Assembly: GCA_963658405.1 (NCBI GenBank)
Contig: CAVKQI010000001.1
Span: forward strand, 4,419 to 68,418
Direction of reading: 5' to 3'
Source: CAG-791 sp963658405
Lineage (GTDB): Bacteria; Bacillota; Clostridia; Lachnospirales; Lachnospiraceae
Length of the DNA: 64,000 nucleotides
In this document: positions 7,930 to 16,761 of the stretch, in pieces
Position numbering within the stretch: the first letter of the stretch is position 1
Layout: every line of letters begins with the position of its first letter
Position numbers and translations under genes: made by a program
The notes under the pieces: model-generated
What the model was told of the DNA's origin: nothing
What the model saw: the letters and a program-made list of their open reading frames with translations, nothing else
Database searches by the model: none

Positions 7930-8847
7930 ATGCCCATTAAGATTCAGAATGATCTGCCCGTCAAGGAAATCCTGGAAAAGGAAAATCTCTTTATCATGGA
8001 TGAAAATACAGCTATGCATCAGGACATCCGTCCTCTGCAGCTGTGTATCCTTAATCTGATGCCCAAAAAGGAGGACACAGAACTCCAGCTCCTCCGCATG
8101 CTCTCCAACACCCCTCTGCAGGTGGATGTGACCTTCATGCGCGTCAGCTCCCACCAGGCCAGCCATACTTCCTCGGCTCATCTGCATAATTTCTACTATA
8201 CTTTTGACGAGCTCAAGGAAAGAGCCTTCGACGGTCTGATCATCACCGGTGCGCCGGTGGAAAAGATGGAATATGAAGAGGTAGATTACTGGCCGGAGCT
8301 TTGCCGGATCATGGAGTGGAGCAAGCACAATGTCACCAGCACCTACCACATCTGCTGGGGTGCCCAGGCCGGCCTGTACTATCACTACGGCTTAAATAAG
8401 GTGATGCTCCCCCACAAGCTTTTCGGAGTCTTCTCCCACAAGGTTGCGCACCGCAAGGAGCCGTTGGTCCGGGGATTTGACGATTATTTCCTGATCCCCC
8501 ACAGCCGGCATACGGAGGTGCCTGCTGAAGCCATCCACAGCTGCCCGGATCTGACTGTCCTGGCAGAGTCCGAGGAAGCCGGCGTACTGCTTTGCATGGC
8601 CCAGGGCGGCAAGCAGATTTTCATCATGGGACACCCGGAATACGACCGCTATACCCTGCGGGATGAATACATAAGAGATCTGGACAAGGGACTGGATATC
8701 CAGCTTCCCATCAATTATTTCCCGAATGACGATCCCACTCAGAAGCCTCTCCTGCAGTGGCGCTCCCACAGCAACAACCTGTACTGCAACTGGATCAACT
8801 ACTACGTCTACCAGGCAACCCCTTACGATCTAAGTCAGCTGCAGTAG
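7930..8847 (+). CDS. metAA: Homoserine O-acetyltransferase, MetA type
   Basis: Activates homoserine by O-acylation, the first committed step to methionine. 305 residues, aligned to MetA along its length. Catalytic C142 (YHICWGAQ), H235 and E237 (MGHPEYD) are present. Residue 111 is Glu (GAPVEKMEY); in this family Glu111 goes with acetyl-CoA and Gly111, as in E. coli, with succinyl-CoA, so acetyl transfer is predicted despite frequent annotation as a succinyltransferase. The upstream ATG at 7888 lacks an SD; ATG 7930 has AAGGAA nine bases before it. One of only two protein genes on the plus strand here; single-gene unit ended by the hairpin at 8897-8948. Confidence 0.95.
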   Translation: MPIKIQNDLPVKEILEKENLFIMDENTAMHQDIRPLQLCILNLMPKKEDTELQLLRMLSNTPLQVDVTFMRVSSHQASHTSSAHLHNFYYTFDELKERAFDGLIITGAPVEKMEYEEVDYWPELCRIMEWSKHNVTSTYHICWGAQAGLYYHYGLNKVMLPHKLFGVFSHKVAHRKEPLVRGFDDYFLIPHSRHTEVPAEAIHSCPDLTVLAESEEAGVLLCMAQGGKQIFIMGHPEYDRYTLRDEYIRDLDKGLDIQLPINYFPNDDPTQKPLLQWRSHSNNLYCNWINYYVYQATPYDLSQLQ

Positions 8848-8896
8848 CATCCTGTCTTTGCAGTGTCTGCCGCTGCGAGAACGCATTTACAATAAA

Positions 8897-8948
8897 AAGA
8901 TCCTGTGTACTCATTTTTCAGATGGGTACACAGGATCTTCTGTTTTTT
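8897..8948. terminator. Bidirectional intrinsic terminator of metA and the 8952 gene
   Basis: A 14-bp stem (8897-8910 with 8926-8939) is followed by CTGTTTTTTT on the plus strand and by TTTTTATT on the minus strand. It lies between convergent genes. Confidence 0.9.
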
Positions 8949-8951
8949 TGG

Positions 8952-9659
8952 CTACCACTGAATCAGCACAGCTGCCGCAAAGGCCACCGCACTGGCGATC
9001 CAGAGCACATATCCCTTCCGCTGTCCCGGCAGGAAGGTATTGATCAGGGCTGTCAGGAAAGATACCGCACCGATGGTCACAAAGTTAAATGTGAGCAGAC
9101 TCCTGCTGGCCATATTGGAGGCCACAAAGGCGATATTTACATTCAGAAGGCAGAAGATGCCGAGGAACGAGACCGCCAGAGATAAAAGACTCCCCCAGGT
9201 TTCCTGGGATACATGGGAGAACGGCGGTGCCGGCATGGGCGGCTGTCCCTGGGGTATATTCTGTCCCGTGGGCTCACCTGCATGCATCGGTGAGGCCGGT
9301 TCTGCATGAGGCGACGTCCAGGCCGCTGCTTTTTCTGCCTGTTTCTCTGCTGTCTGCGCTCTGTGCTCTGCCTGCTCCTGCTGCTGTGACTTTCCGGATT
9401 CGTACGGCATATATGCATCCTGCTGCACAAAGGTTCCATCCATGGGAATTTCCGTATCGGAGGTGATATTTTCCCTTCCCTCCTGCGCCGCAGCACTTTC
9501 CTTCGAAGCACACACAGGCTCCTGCGCTGACGTCTGCGGGGGACTCCCCTTTTCTTCCTGCACTATGCTTGCTTTCTCCTCTGTCTGCGCATCCGGATTT
9601 ACCACAGGGGCAGTATTCTCTGCCGGATCTATTGTTTTTTCTTCATCCTTATCCGTCAT
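8952..9659 (-). CDS. Hypothetical acidic-linker membrane protein
   Basis: No family recognised. About 235 residues: a long, low-complexity, charged and Pro/Gln/Ala-rich N-terminal part (residues 1-150), then three hydrophobic segments at the C-terminus (around SLAVSFLGIFCLL, FVTIGAVSFLTALI and WIASAVAFAAAVL). The arrangement resembles DUF4190-like or zinc-ribbon-less membrane proteins with a disordered cytoplasmic tail. Start set at 9659 because GGAG stands seven bases upstream; the ATG four codons earlier has no SD. Single gene, ended by the shared terminator at 8897. Confidence 0.7.
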   Translation of the reverse strand: MTDKDEEKTIDPAENTAPVVNPDAQTEEKASIVQEEKGSPPQTSAQEPVCASKESAAAQEGRENITSDTEIPMDGTFVQQDAYMPYESGKSQQQEQAEHRAQTAEKQAEKAAAWTSPHAEPASPMHAGEPTGQNIPQGQPPMPAPPFSHVSQETWGSLLSLAVSFLGIFCLLNVNIAFVASNMASRSLLTFNFVTIGAVSFLTALINTFLPGQRKGYVLWIASAVAFAAAVLIQW

Positions 9660-9761
9660 TTTCGTCTCCATTCTGCAGGTTCTGCGCGTCTTATAATTAT
9701 GGCACTGCTTTCAGATGCCTGCCTCGCCGCAAGCTGTTTGTGATACTCTTACTGGCAAAGC

Positions 9762-9787
9762 GCCCTGAAAATACATTATCACAGGGC
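9762..9787 (-). terminator. Weak hairpin after ligA
   Basis: GCCCTG pairs with CAGGGC directly behind the ligA stop codon, but the minus strand continues GCTTTGCC, a poor T-run. Possible terminator only. Confidence 0.35.
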
Positions 9788-11821
9788 TTATTCCTGTTCT
9801 CCCTCCGGTGCTGCCATCCGAAGGAAATCTTCCTCGGAGATCACCGGAATGCCCAGTTCCTTTGCCTTTTTATTTTTTCCTGTCAGAGAATGGACATCGT
9901 TGTTGATCAGGTAGCTGGTCCTGGCCGTCACGCTGCCTGTGGCCTTGCCACCCAGCTTTTCAATATACTCTTTCAGAGCATCTCTGTTTGCAAAATGCTC
10001 TACCTTACCGGTGATCACAAAGGTCTTTCCCTTCAGAGGCTGCTCCGCCTCCTCCTGGTCCTGGGCCGCTTCCCCGGAAGTCTCTATGTCAAGCTCCGGC
10101 AGCAATGCATCCAGCTCTTCTCTGACTTTATCCTCTGCAAAGTATTGTACCACAGCTTCTGCCAGTATCGGACCGATTCCCTCAATTTCCGATAAAGATT
10201 CTGCATCCGCTCCCAGAAGCGCGTCCAGGCTATCCTTAAAATGCCTGCAAAGGAGTCTGGCGTTGGCTGCACCGATCCCCGGGATACCCAGTCCGTAGAG
10301 AAGTCTGGACAGGGAGGTATGTCTGGATTTTTCGATGCTCTCCTGGAGATTCGCATAGGATTTGGGACCGAAGCCATCCATCTTTTCTATCTCTTCCTGA
10401 TACCGGTCCAGATGATAGATATCCTGCAGGGTATGGATAAATCCTCTCCCGATCAGCTTTTCCAGCGTCATTTCCGAGAGGCCGTCGATGTTCATGGCAT
10501 TTCTGCTGACATAAAGCGCAAAGCTCTTCAGCTTTTTGGCGGGACATTCCGGATTGGTACAGAGCAGCACCTGTGCGTCATTTTCCTGGCGGATCTCCGT
10601 GGCGGCGCCGCATACAGGACAGGCGTCCGGAATCGGCAGGGTATCTGACTTTGTCAGATTTTCCGCGATCTGGGGAATGATCATGTTTGCCTTATAGACA
10701 GTGATGTGATCCCCCACGCCCAGTTTCAGGCTCCGAACAATGCTCACATTATGCACCGAAGCTCTCTGCACGGTGGTACCCTCCAGCTCTACCGGCTTAA
10801 AGACAGCTACAGGATTGATAAGACCCGTGCGGCTCGCACTCCATTCCACCTGCAAAAGCTCTGTCTCCTGAAGCTCGTCCGCCCACTTGAAGGCAATAGA
10901 ATCTCTGGGGAACTTAGCTGTTCTGCCCAGGGACTGCCCATAGGCAATATCGTCATAGAGAAGGACCAGTCCGTCGGAGGGGATGTCAAAATCCACGATT
11001 TCCTTTTCAAACCGGGCGATAGCCTCTAAAATCGTATTTTCTGTGACCCGCACATAGGGCACCGTCTCAAAGCCCTGCTGCTGCAAAAATAAAAGCTGCT
11101 GCTCTCTGGAATTTCGAAAATCCGGCAGAGCACTGCCGCTGTCATTCTCTGTGATCTCCACCAGAGTGAAGGCATACAGATGCACCCGCCTTCCGGCGGT
11201 GATCTCGCTGTTTAACTGGCGAACAGAGCCGCTGCAGAGATTGCGGGGATTCTTATAGACCGCTTCTTCTCCGGCATCCTCGGCCGCCCTGTTGATCTCT
11301 CGAAAATCGGAATATCGGATCACTGCCTCTCCCCGCAGGATCAGTCTGCCCTGAAAGGGGATCTGCAGCGGAATATTCTGAAAGACCCGGGCATTGGGCG
11401 TGATCACCTCACCGATCTCTCCGTTGCCTCTGGTGACAGCCTTCTGCAATGTCCCGCCCTCGTAGGTCAGAACCACCGTCAGACCGTCCAGTTTCCAGGA
11501 CAAAAGCCCCTCCTGGTCTCCCAGCCAGCTCTGCAGTTCCTCCCGGGATTTGGTCTTTCCCAGAGAGAGCATAGGCTTTTCATGGCGCTCTTTGGGCAGG
11601 GTATCCACGGAGGCATATCCCACCTGCTGCGTGGGAGATCCCGCCAGGATCACGCCGGTCTTTTTCTCCAGTTCGCAGAGTTCATCATAGAGTCTGTCAT
11701 ATTCCAGATTGCTCATGATCTCTCTGTCTTCGGCATAGTAGGCCTTGGCAGCGCGCTGCAGGATTCCCACCAGCTCTTTCATGCGCTTCTGCTCAGAGTC
11801 CTGCTGTGTGATAGAGTGCAT
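9788..11821 (-). CDS. ligA: NAD-dependent DNA ligase
   Basis: Seals nicks in replication and repair using NAD+. 677 residues, the usual length. Adenylation lysine K110 lies in SWKLDGLTVV; an OB domain, a four-Cys zinc finger (CPVCG...CTNPECPAKK), helix-hairpin-helix repeats and a C-terminal BRCT domain (KTFVITGKVEHF) follow in order. Start at 11821 has a good SD (GGGGAGGAG) and overlaps the end of the pseudouridine synthase gene by 29 bp, so the two are co-transcribed and probably coupled. A weak hairpin at 9762-9787 follows the stop. Confidence 0.98.
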   Translation of the reverse strand: MHSITQQDSEQKRMKELVGILQRAAKAYYAEDREIMSNLEYDRLYDELCELEKKTGVILAGSPTQQVGYASVDTLPKERHEKPMLSLGKTKSREELQSWLGDQEGLLSWKLDGLTVVLTYEGGTLQKAVTRGNGEIGEVITPNARVFQNIPLQIPFQGRLILRGEAVIRYSDFREINRAAEDAGEEAVYKNPRNLCSGSVRQLNSEITAGRRVHLYAFTLVEITENDSGSALPDFRNSREQQLLFLQQQGFETVPYVRVTENTILEAIARFEKEIVDFDIPSDGLVLLYDDIAYGQSLGRTAKFPRDSIAFKWADELQETELLQVEWSASRTGLINPVAVFKPVELEGTTVQRASVHNVSIVRSLKLGVGDHITVYKANMIIPQIAENLTKSDTLPIPDACPVCGAATEIRQENDAQVLLCTNPECPAKKLKSFALYVSRNAMNIDGLSEMTLEKLIGRGFIHTLQDIYHLDRYQEEIEKMDGFGPKSYANLQESIEKSRHTSLSRLLYGLGIPGIGAANARLLCRHFKDSLDALLGADAESLSEIEGIGPILAEAVVQYFAEDKVREELDALLPELDIETSGEAAQDQEEAEQPLKGKTFVITGKVEHFANRDALKEYIEKLGGKATGSVTARTSYLINNDVHSLTGKNKKAKELGIPVISEEDFLRMAAPEGEQE

Positions 11822-12629
11822 TTCTCTCCTCCCCTTTGATCTCCCGGCTCTGTCCGGGCTGCAGATCGTTTAACCGGACCGTCAGTACGCGAACCCGCTT
11901 TAAGGTCTTTACCTCATTTCCCACGGCCTTGCACATCCGTCTGATCTGCTGGTTCAGTCCCTGCGTCAGCACGATGCGGAAGGTATGGTCTCCCAGTCTG
12001 GTCACCTCGCAGGGTCTGGTGGTGGTCTCCAACTCCCGCAGATAGATGCCCTTGCGGAGCCGCTGCAGGCTGGCATCGGAGATCCTGCCCCGCACCCGCA
12101 CGATGTATTCCTTTTCATGGCCGTTGCTGCCTCGCATCATGGATTCGATGAGCTTGCCGTCATTGGTCATAAGCATCAGGCCCTCTGAATCCCGGTCCAG
12201 TCTCCCCGCATAGGTCAGACGTACCGGATAGGAAAAGGCCTCCTTGATGGTTCGCTCAGCGTGGGGATCCCGCTCTGTGCAGGTGACCCCCACCGGTTTG
12301 TACCAGGCTACCACGACCTTTTTGTCCTTACCGCCAAGGCGCTTGCCCCGTACCGTGATCTCCTCTTTGCCGGTGACCCGCATGCCCGGTGTGGCCGGCA
12401 TGCCGTTCACCGTCACCAGGCCATCCTGAATCAGCTTATCGGCATCCCGCCTGGAGCAAAGACCGCAGGAGGCAATGTAGCTGTTAAGCCGCACACCTTC
12501 CCTGCTCTGCCCCCGGCTTTCACCGGTGCTGCCGCCTTCCCTGCAGCTCTCCTGTTTCTCTGTATTTCTGACTGTATTTCTGGCTATATCTCTGCCAGTT
12601 TTTCGATTGCTTTTTCTTTCCACAGACAT
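11793..12629 (-). CDS. RluF/RluB-type 23S rRNA pseudouridine synthase
   Basis: Isomerises a uridine in 23S rRNA. An S4 RNA-binding domain (RLNSYIASCGLCSRRDADKL, about residues 47-95) precedes the catalytic domain with the invariant Asp D145 in GRLDRDSEGL and the motif LTQGLNQQIRRM. RluF is the closest subfamily I recognise; the exact target base is not certain. The first 45 residues are Arg/Gly/Ser-rich and overlap the mecA end by 46 bp. A GTG at 12623 or a later start near residue 46 are alternatives because the SD is only one base before the first ATG. Confidence 0.9.
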   Translation of the reverse strand: MSVERKSNRKTGRDIARNTVRNTEKQESCREGGSTGESRGQSREGVRLNSYIASCGLCSRRDADKLIQDGLVTVNGMPATPGMRVTGKEEITVRGKRLGGKDKKVVVAWYKPVGVTCTERDPHAERTIKEAFSYPVRLTYAGRLDRDSEGLMLMTNDGKLIESMMRGSNGHEKEYIVRVRGRISDASLQRLRKGIYLRELETTTRPCEVTRLGDHTFRIVLTQGLNQQIRRMCKAVGNEVKTLKRVRVLTVRLNDLQPGQSREIKGEERNALYHTAGL

Positions 12630-13411
12630 TCTCCATGTTCTTTTAAATAAGCCTGGAACTCGGGACGGACGGCAAACATATTGCCGAATTCCCCGGCCCG
12701 CAGGGCCGCTCTGTCATACTTCTCTTCTTCCTTTGGATCGTCGGATTCCTTTTCCAGGATCAGATAGTAGCAGCGGTCTTTTTCCAGATAGTAAAGGGAG
12801 GAAGGCACGTATTGGCTGGGCGCCCACTGACGGCAGAAATCCGTCACCGCACGAAAGCTGCCAAAGGCCACCGCACACCCAGTGGCAGGTCTTTCATAAC
12901 CCTTCCGGGCCGATTGACGCTTTCCCTCCCCGGATGTCTGCTCAGCCGCTGCATTGTCCTGCTTTTGCCCATCGGCAGTGCCTTTCTGCAGGAGCTGAGG
13001 ATTTTCCATGACGTGTTCTGCTGCCCCCTGCAGTCTGGCCGCGTAATCCTTCAGCCGCTCGATCCGTTCATCATCGGAGAGCTGGCGCAGCTCCTCGATA
13101 AAATTTCGGGGAAATGTGATACCCAGCTTGTCCTTCAGATTATTCAGCAATCTCTCAAAGGCGTTGGTGGTATCCTCCGAAAGCGTCAGGCTCACGGAAT
13201 GATCCGGCAGGACCGCAATCTGCATGGAAGTGATGGCCCCCTGCGGATGAAAATTCACTTCTCTGGAAGCCTCATCTACGATCACATGGAGAAATTCCAT
13301 GGCTTCCTTCTTTTTCTCAAAGAGATCTTCGATCTGCAGACCGCGGGATTCCAGATCCTCCTGACTGATCACGCAATTGATTGTATTTTCATCTATTCTG
13401 CGAAATTTCAT
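12584..13411 (-). CDS. mecA: Adaptor protein MecA
   Basis: Adaptor that delivers substrates to the ClpCP protease. The N-terminal substrate domain (MKFRRIDENTINCVIS...) and the C-terminal ClpC-binding domain (about 160-275) are both visible. They are joined by a longer than usual Gln/Lys/Ser-rich linker (about 120-165), making 275 residues against about 220 in Bacillus. Start moved from a GTG at 13417 to the ATG at 13411, which fits the family start and has GAGGT eight bases upstream. First gene of a mecA-rluF-ligA unit. Its leader carries a structured segment (13508-13566) and a dispersed 30-base repeat (13441-13474). Confidence 0.9.
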   Translation of the reverse strand: MKFRRIDENTINCVISQEDLESRGLQIEDLFEKKKEAMEFLHVIVDEASREVNFHPQGAITSMQIAVLPDHSVSLTLSEDTTNAFERLLNNLKDKLGITFPRNFIEELRQLSDDERIERLKDYAARLQGAAEHVMENPQLLQKGTADGQKQDNAAAEQTSGEGKRQSARKGYERPATGCAVAFGSFRAVTDFCRQWAPSQYVPSSLYYLEKDRCYYLILEKESDDPKEEEKYDRAALRAGEFGNMFAVRPEFQAYLKEHGECLWKEKAIEKLAEI

Positions 13412-13440
13412 GCACACTTACCTCGTTATACAGTACCTGC

Positions 13441-13474
13441 AAAACATTCATAATCCGCTCATTTTCCTAAGAAA
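13441..13474 (-). repeat. Dispersed leader repeat, copy 1
   Basis: Shares AAAATGAGCGGATTA(T/C)GAATGTTTTG with 27831-27859, here ending about 30 bases before the mecA start. The repeat holds ATG codons (ATGAGCGGATTA, ATGTTT) that open only very short frames. Confidence 0.7.
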
Positions 13475-13507
13475 TTGACCGTTTACGTACGTTTTTCGGT
13501 TGAATCC

Positions 13508-13566
13508 CAGGACCAAAGTCTCACCCGCCGGCAAGTCTTCACCGGCGCCTTACACCTATGATCCTG
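13508..13566 (-). promoter_or_regulatory. Structured leader segment upstream of mecA (unidentified)
   Basis: A 7-bp closing stem (CAGGATC with GGTCCTG on the minus strand, one G-U) encloses an internal loop and a second 6-bp stem (CGCCGG with CCGGCG). The loop strands contain near-repeats of GGTGA(A)GACTT. A TATAAT-like box at 13580-13575 lies just upstream, so the segment would be transcribed. Stem-loop-stem design looks like a small regulatory RNA domain, but I cannot match it to a known riboswitch. Confidence 0.45.
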
Positions 13567-13603
13567 CTATCATCATTATAAACTATTATGGCTTATAACT
13601 GTA

Positions 13604-13639
13604 CAAAAATCCCTCATATCTGCTGCAGATATGAGGGAT
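13604..13639 (-). terminator. Intrinsic terminator of rpsB-tsf
   Basis: A near-perfect 15-bp inverted repeat (13609-13639) is followed on the minus strand by TTTTTG, 31 bases after the tsf stop. Confidence 0.9.
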
Positions 13640-13669
13640 CGGATTGCTTCTTATGAAATCTGGTATAGC

Positions 13670-14620
13670 TTAGGCCTGTGCCATCTGTGCAGCAACTTCT
13701 TCTGCGAAGTTCTCCTGCTTCTTCTCGATGCCTTCGCCGGTCTCGAAACGTACAAATCTCTTTACAGAAAGCTCTGTGCCGTTTGCCTTGCCGACCTGTG
13801 CGAGATACTGGCCTACGGACTGCTTGCCGTCCTCTGCCTTTACATAAACCTGATCGTTCAGGCAGATTTCCTTGAACTCCTTGTTCAGTCTGCCGATCAG
13901 CATCTTCTCAATGATAGCCTGGGGCTTCTGTCTCTCAGCGGGAAGTGCCTCGTTCTCAGCGATAGCCTGTGCCAGAAGGATTTCCTTCTCGTGCTCCTTG
14001 TACTCCTCCGGGATCTCATCAGCGGAGACATACTTAGGATACATAGCTGCGATCTGCATTGCTACGTTGTTCAGTGCTTCCTTGACAGCATCGTTTACCA
14101 CTGCGGTCTTTGCCTCAATGATAACGCCGATGCGGCCGCCGCCGTGTACATAGGAAGCTACGCAGCCTTCTGCTGCAGTAACCTTCTCAAATCTGCGGAT
14201 GGTCAGCTTCTCACCGATGGTAGCAACCTTCTCTACTAATGCATCGTTGACAGTCTTGGAAGGATCCTCCTCCCACTTCTCAGCCATGAATGCATCCATA
14301 TCAGCTGCGTCAGAGTGCAGTGCCTGCTTGGCAACAGCCTCTACGAAGCTCTGGAACTTCTCGTTGGAAGCAACGAAGTCTGTCTCAGAGTTTACTTCTA
14401 CGACAGCGGCCACCTGATCGCCGTCCTGTGCGATGCGGCAAAGGCCTTCTGCTGCGATGCGGTTAGCCTTCTTCTCTGCCTTAGCCTGGCCGTTCTTTCT
14501 CAGGAGCTCTACTGCTGCATCCATATCACCATTGGTCTCGGTCAGTGCCTTCTTGCAGTCCATCATGCCTGCACCGGAAACTTCTCTTAATTCTTTTACC
14601 ATAGCTGCGGTAATAGCCAT
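13670..14620 (-). CDS. tsf: Elongation factor Ts
   Basis: Nucleotide exchange factor for EF-Tu. 316 residues. The N-terminal UBA-like helices (VKELREVSGAGMMDCKKAL), the conserved EF-Tu contact motif SETDFVASNE (around 78-87) and the core domains are present. It follows rpsB by 56 bp with its own SD (AGGAGG), the standard rpsB-tsf arrangement; pyrH and frr, which often follow, are absent, and a strong terminator ends the unit. Confidence 0.98.
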   Translation of the reverse strand: MAITAAMVKELREVSGAGMMDCKKALTETNGDMDAAVELLRKNGQAKAEKKANRIAAEGLCRIAQDGDQVAAVVEVNSETDFVASNEKFQSFVEAVAKQALHSDAADMDAFMAEKWEEDPSKTVNDALVEKVATIGEKLTIRRFEKVTAAEGCVASYVHGGGRIGVIIEAKTAVVNDAVKEALNNVAMQIAAMYPKYVSADEIPEEYKEHEKEILLAQAIAENEALPAERQKPQAIIEKMLIGRLNKEFKEICLNDQVYVKAEDGKQSVGQYLAQVGKANGTELSVKRFVRFETGEGIEKKQENFAEEVAAQMAQA

Positions 14621-14676
14621 TTTAATATATCCTCCTGTGGTCTGCGTCTTACTGTCTGTTTCTGAAAAAGCAGGTC

Positions 14677-15456
14677 TTACAGAGTACCCTCTGCTGCCTG
14701 TGCCTCTTCGCTTGCTGCAGACTCAGCTGCAAGAGCATCCTGCTGCGCTGCATCTGCTGCTGCGTCAGCTTCCTGGCCCTGGTTTGCCTCGATGACAGCG
14801 TCAGCCATCTTGCTGCAAAGGAGCTTTACGGCGCGGATAGCGTCATCGTTGCCGGGGATGATGTAGTCAAGCTCTTCGGGATCGCAGTTGGTGTCGCCGA
14901 TACCGATCAGAGTGATGCCCAGTGCGTGTGCTTCCTGTACGCAGATTCTCTCCTTCTTAGGATCTACTACGAAGATAGCATCCGGAATACGGGTCATGGT
15001 CTTGATACCGCCCAGATTCTTCTCCAGCTTATCCCACTCCTTCTGGAGCTGTGCAACTTCCTTCTTGGGAAGTACATCGAAAGTGCCGTCCTCGGACATC
15101 TTCTCGATCTTCTTAAGACGCTCGATTCTGGACTGAATGGTCTTGAAGTTGGTCAGCATACCGCCGAGCCATCTCTCATTTACATAGTACATGCCGCAGC
15201 GCTCTGCCTCAGCCTTTACAGCATCCTGTGCCTGCTTCTTGGTGCCGACGAAAAGGATGGTGCCGCCCTGTGCTGCGATCTCGAATACAGCCTTGTAAGC
15301 CTCATCTACCTTGATGACAGACTTCTGCAGGTCGATGATGTGGATACCGTTTCTCTCGGTGAAGATGTAAGGAGCCATCTTAGGGTTCCATCTTCTGGTC
15401 TGGTGACCAAAGTGTACGCCTGCTTCCAGCAGCTGCTTCATAGAAATAACGCTCAT
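14677..15456 (-). CDS. rpsB: 30S ribosomal protein S2
   Basis: Small-subunit ribosomal protein of 259 residues. Starts MSVISMKQLLEAGVHFGHQ with GGAGGAAAG upstream at the 15456 ATG; the much longer open frame upstream is leader. Motifs HFGHQTRRWNPKM and NCDPEELDYIIPGNDDAIR are diagnostic. The last 35 residues are Ala/Glu-rich, as in many Clostridia. A leader of about 130 bases with several GC stems separates promoter and start and may be the site of S2 autoregulation, which is known for other bacterial rpsB leaders. Confidence 0.98.
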   Translation of the reverse strand: MSVISMKQLLEAGVHFGHQTRRWNPKMAPYIFTERNGIHIIDLQKSVIKVDEAYKAVFEIAAQGGTILFVGTKKQAQDAVKAEAERCGMYYVNERWLGGMLTNFKTIQSRIERLKKIEKMSEDGTFDVLPKKEVAQLQKEWDKLEKNLGGIKTMTRIPDAIFVVDPKKERICVQEAHALGITLIGIGDTNCDPEELDYIIPGNDDAIRAVKLLCSKMADAVIEANQGQEADAAADAAQQDALAAESAASEEAQAAEGTL

Positions 15457-15596
15457 GTTTCTTTCCTCCATTTGGTTTTTCTTCCGTACTCCCGACATGC
15501 AAACAGGGCTTATGCCCCGGAAGGACAGCGCACCTGCGGGTCTCCCCGTCACCTGTGCGTTTGCAGGGAATACGTGTATTTTGTCACAACGCTCTG

Positions 15597-15625
15597 ATTC
15601 TAACACAAAGCGGGGCTTTATGCAA
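15597..15625 (-). promoter_or_regulatory. rpsB-tsf promoter nested in a hairpin
   Basis: TTGCAT (15625-15620) and TAGAAT (15602-15597) on the minus strand with a 17-bp spacer. The -35 box forms the loop side of a GC-rich hairpin (15609-15632, arms GCGGGGCTT/AAAGCCCCGC) followed by TTTGTGTT, which may at the same time end transcription from the GH130 gene. Confidence 0.8.
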
Positions 15626-15737
15626 GCCCCGCCTACTGCCAATTGCGTATAACTGCGTATGATCGTTAACCCGGACGCCGACCGAGGTAGCAGGTCTGGC
15701 TGACCTTTGTACACAGACTGTTTATATTTGCAAACTG

Positions 15738-16757
15738 TTACTTCTTGATCAGATCATGTGCCTTGATATAGTCCACCAATGCATCCACGGTAGTGAACGC
15801 AAGGCCTGTGACAGTATCCGCACATCCGTAATAGATGGCGATCCGTCCGGTGGCACTGTCTGTCAGTGCCGCGCAGGGGAAGGTCACGTTCGGTACATCG
15901 CCTACGCACTCGTAAATCTCCTGCGGTGCCAGGATATACTGGCCGGAACGGTGCAGTACCTTCCAGGGTTCTTCGAGATCCAGGATAGCAGCGCCCATGC
16001 GGTAAACATAGCCGTTGCAGGTACGAAGCACACCGTGATAGATCAGCAGCCATCCCTCATCTGTCTCGATGGGAATCGGGCCGGGGCCGATCTTTAAGGC
16101 CTGCCATGCGCTCTCATTGCCGTCCAGTGCGCCCATCATGTAGCGGTGACGTCCCCAGTAAACCAGGTCTTCACTCTGGCTCACATAGATATCGCCGAAA
16201 GGGGTATGCCCTGTATCGCTGGGTCTGCTCATCATCATGTATCTGCCCTGGATCTTTCTGGGGAACAGGACACCGTTTCTGTTATAAGGCAGGAAAGCAT
16301 TCTCCAGCTGGTGGAATTCCTTGAAATCCTCTGTCCAGGCAAGACCGATGGTGGGACCGTGATAGCCGTTGCACCAGCTCACGTAATAACGACCGTCCAT
16401 ATAGCAGACACGGGGATCATAGCGATACTCTTCCCGCAGCACCTCCGGCTCTGCATCCATCATGTGTACCGGCTCATCGTCGATCTTCCAGTGGATGCCG
16501 TCCTTTGAAAATCCGGGATAGATATTCATACTGATGGATCTGGAATCACAGCGGAATACGCCTGCGAAGCCATCCTTGTAGGGAACTACCGCACTGTTGA
16601 AAACGCTGTTGCTGACCTTATTGCCGTTTCTGCCGATGATGGGGTTTTCCGTATAACGCCATACCGGTGTATCGGCGATCTGCATGGAAGGATCCGCTGC
16701 CGCTGTCCGATCCTGCCAGGGTATATTGGGTAATGGATTGCCTATTATCTTTGCCAT
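15738..16757 (-). CDS. GH130 family beta-mannoside phosphorylase
   Basis: Inverting glycoside phosphorylase of 339 residues with the GH130 five-blade propeller pattern. The catalytic Asp lies in YRYDPRVCYMDGRYYVSW (around residue 113), and phosphate-binding Arg/His residues are scattered as in the family (for example SRPSDTGHTPFGD). Members split beta-1,4-mannosyl-glucose or mannooligosaccharides to mannose 1-phosphate; the short N-terminus suggests the mannooligosaccharide type, but substrate is not certain. It stands alone, with no mannan transporter beside it. It begins right after dispersed element R1, whose last hairpin ends a few bases before its SD (GAGGT), and it is followed by the hairpin that overlaps the rpsB promoter. 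Confidence 0.88.
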   Translation of the reverse strand: MAKIIGNPLPNIPWQDRTAAADPSMQIADTPVWRYTENPIIGRNGNKVSNSVFNSAVVPYKDGFAGVFRCDSRSISMNIYPGFSKDGIHWKIDDEPVHMMDAEPEVLREEYRYDPRVCYMDGRYYVSWCNGYHGPTIGLAWTEDFKEFHQLENAFLPYNRNGVLFPRKIQGRYMMMSRPSDTGHTPFGDIYVSQSEDLVYWGRHRYMMGALDGNESAWQALKIGPGPIPIETDEGWLLIYHGVLRTCNGYVYRMGAAILDLEEPWKVLHRSGQYILAPQEIYECVGDVPNVTFPCAALTDSATGRIAIYYGCADTVTGLAFTTVDALVDYIKAHDLIKK

Positions 16758-16761
16758 TTTT

